64,000 nucleotides of DNA from Pseudoips prasinana. Its lineage: Eukaryota; Arthropoda; Insecta; Lepidoptera; Nolidae. The notes below the pieces were generated by a model. That model did not search any database. It saw nothing but the letters and a program-made list of their open reading frames with translations, and was not told the origin of the DNA. A program made the position numbers and the translations under genes. Shown one piece after another: positions 63,759-64,000 of this stretch (its first letter is position 1; each line of letters starts with the position of its first letter). The DNA lies in assembly GCA_951640165.1 (NCBI GenBank), contig OX621255.1, positions 9,238,001 through 9,302,000 on the forward strand. The letters are read 5' to 3'.

Positions 63759-64000
63759 AATAATGTCCTCTTAGGCGAATTTCGACCACGGCGGCTAATC
63801 ACAACAGAGATCAGCCATCTGTACGGGACATTTTATAGTGGACAAGTGTGTGCACTTTCTATTCCATCACTCTCATGATCCCATGGGACGCCGAGCGACA
63901 CGATCTAAAACACGTCAGATACATGACAGACTACGTTTACATGCTCTCCGAGGCACGCGGGTATTATACCGCCAACCGATACTTCGGGCTGATACTGAGA
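63759..64000 (-). mobile_element. SINE-3, runs off the window
   Basis: Minus-strand tail (CGTGGTCGAAATTCGCCTAA) and body; the head would lie beyond 64000. Confidence 0.5.

Noticed and set aside
63508..63789. 93-codon minus-strand ORF
   Set aside because: No recognisable domain, AT-rich, and it overlaps a SINE-3 copy at one end.
1..64000. CRISPR array, operons, ribosome-binding sites
   Set aside because: No regularly spaced direct repeats of the right size; gene structure is eukaryotic with introns.

Overview
This is animal nuclear DNA, most likely from a moth or butterfly. Real genes are split into short exons with GT/AG introns. Almost everything between the exons is transposon debris of lepidopteran type: non-autonomous Helitrons ending in a GC hairpin plus CTAG, tRNA-derived SINEs, LINE tails, palindromic MITEs, and single Penelope-like, DIRS-like, Ty3/gypsy and Tc1/mariner-type elements. 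No prokaryotic or organellar feature was seen. The species cannot be named from the sequence alone.

The host genes are a tandem pair on the minus strand, both lysosomal glucosylceramidase (GBA, glycoside hydrolase family 30). Gene B lies upstream in transcription (59174 to 42697) and gene A downstream (39642 to 13262). For gene A, twelve exons join in phase from a signal-peptide ATG to a stop and give 526 residues. For gene B, thirteen exons were found. Seven internal exons are identical in length between the copies (128, 142, 157, 161, 114, 148 and 80 bp), so they are duplicates. The catalytic acid/base (Asn-Glu-Pro) and nucleophile (Thr-Glu) glutamates are present in both. Gene B differs in two ways. 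Its small third exon does not fit the reading phase, and the exon that is 287 bp in gene A is split by an intron that starts exactly at the terminus of a MITE and holds a LINE tail.

Layout by region. 1-13.2 kb: repeats only (SINEs, Helitrons, LINE tails, MITEs). 13.2-39.6 kb: gene A. Its introns carry an IS630-Tc1-mariner transposon with an intact 473-residue transposase (16.8-19.9 kb) that itself contains a LINE insertion, a Helitron containing a Penelope-like fragment (23.2-24.0 kb), a DIRS-like fragment (28.0-28.4 kb), a complete Ty3/gypsy element with identical LTRs (28.7-35.1 kb), and a 5'-truncated R1-like LINE with target duplication (37.3-38.5 kb). 39.6-42.7 kb: intergenic, with a local tandem repeat, a SINE and a LINE reverse-transcriptase relic. 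42.7-59.2 kb: gene B, its introns packed with MITEs, Helitrons and SINEs. 59.2-64 kb: repeats only.

The two GBA copies would do the same job: hydrolysing glucosylceramide to glucose and ceramide in the lysosome, or in secreted or digestive compartments. The transposons are not functionally linked to them except by shaping introns. The most unusual items are the MITE-bounded intron of gene B and the gypsy element's extra membrane-protein ORF upstream of gag, part of which is duplicated in an apparently exact 283-bp repeat.
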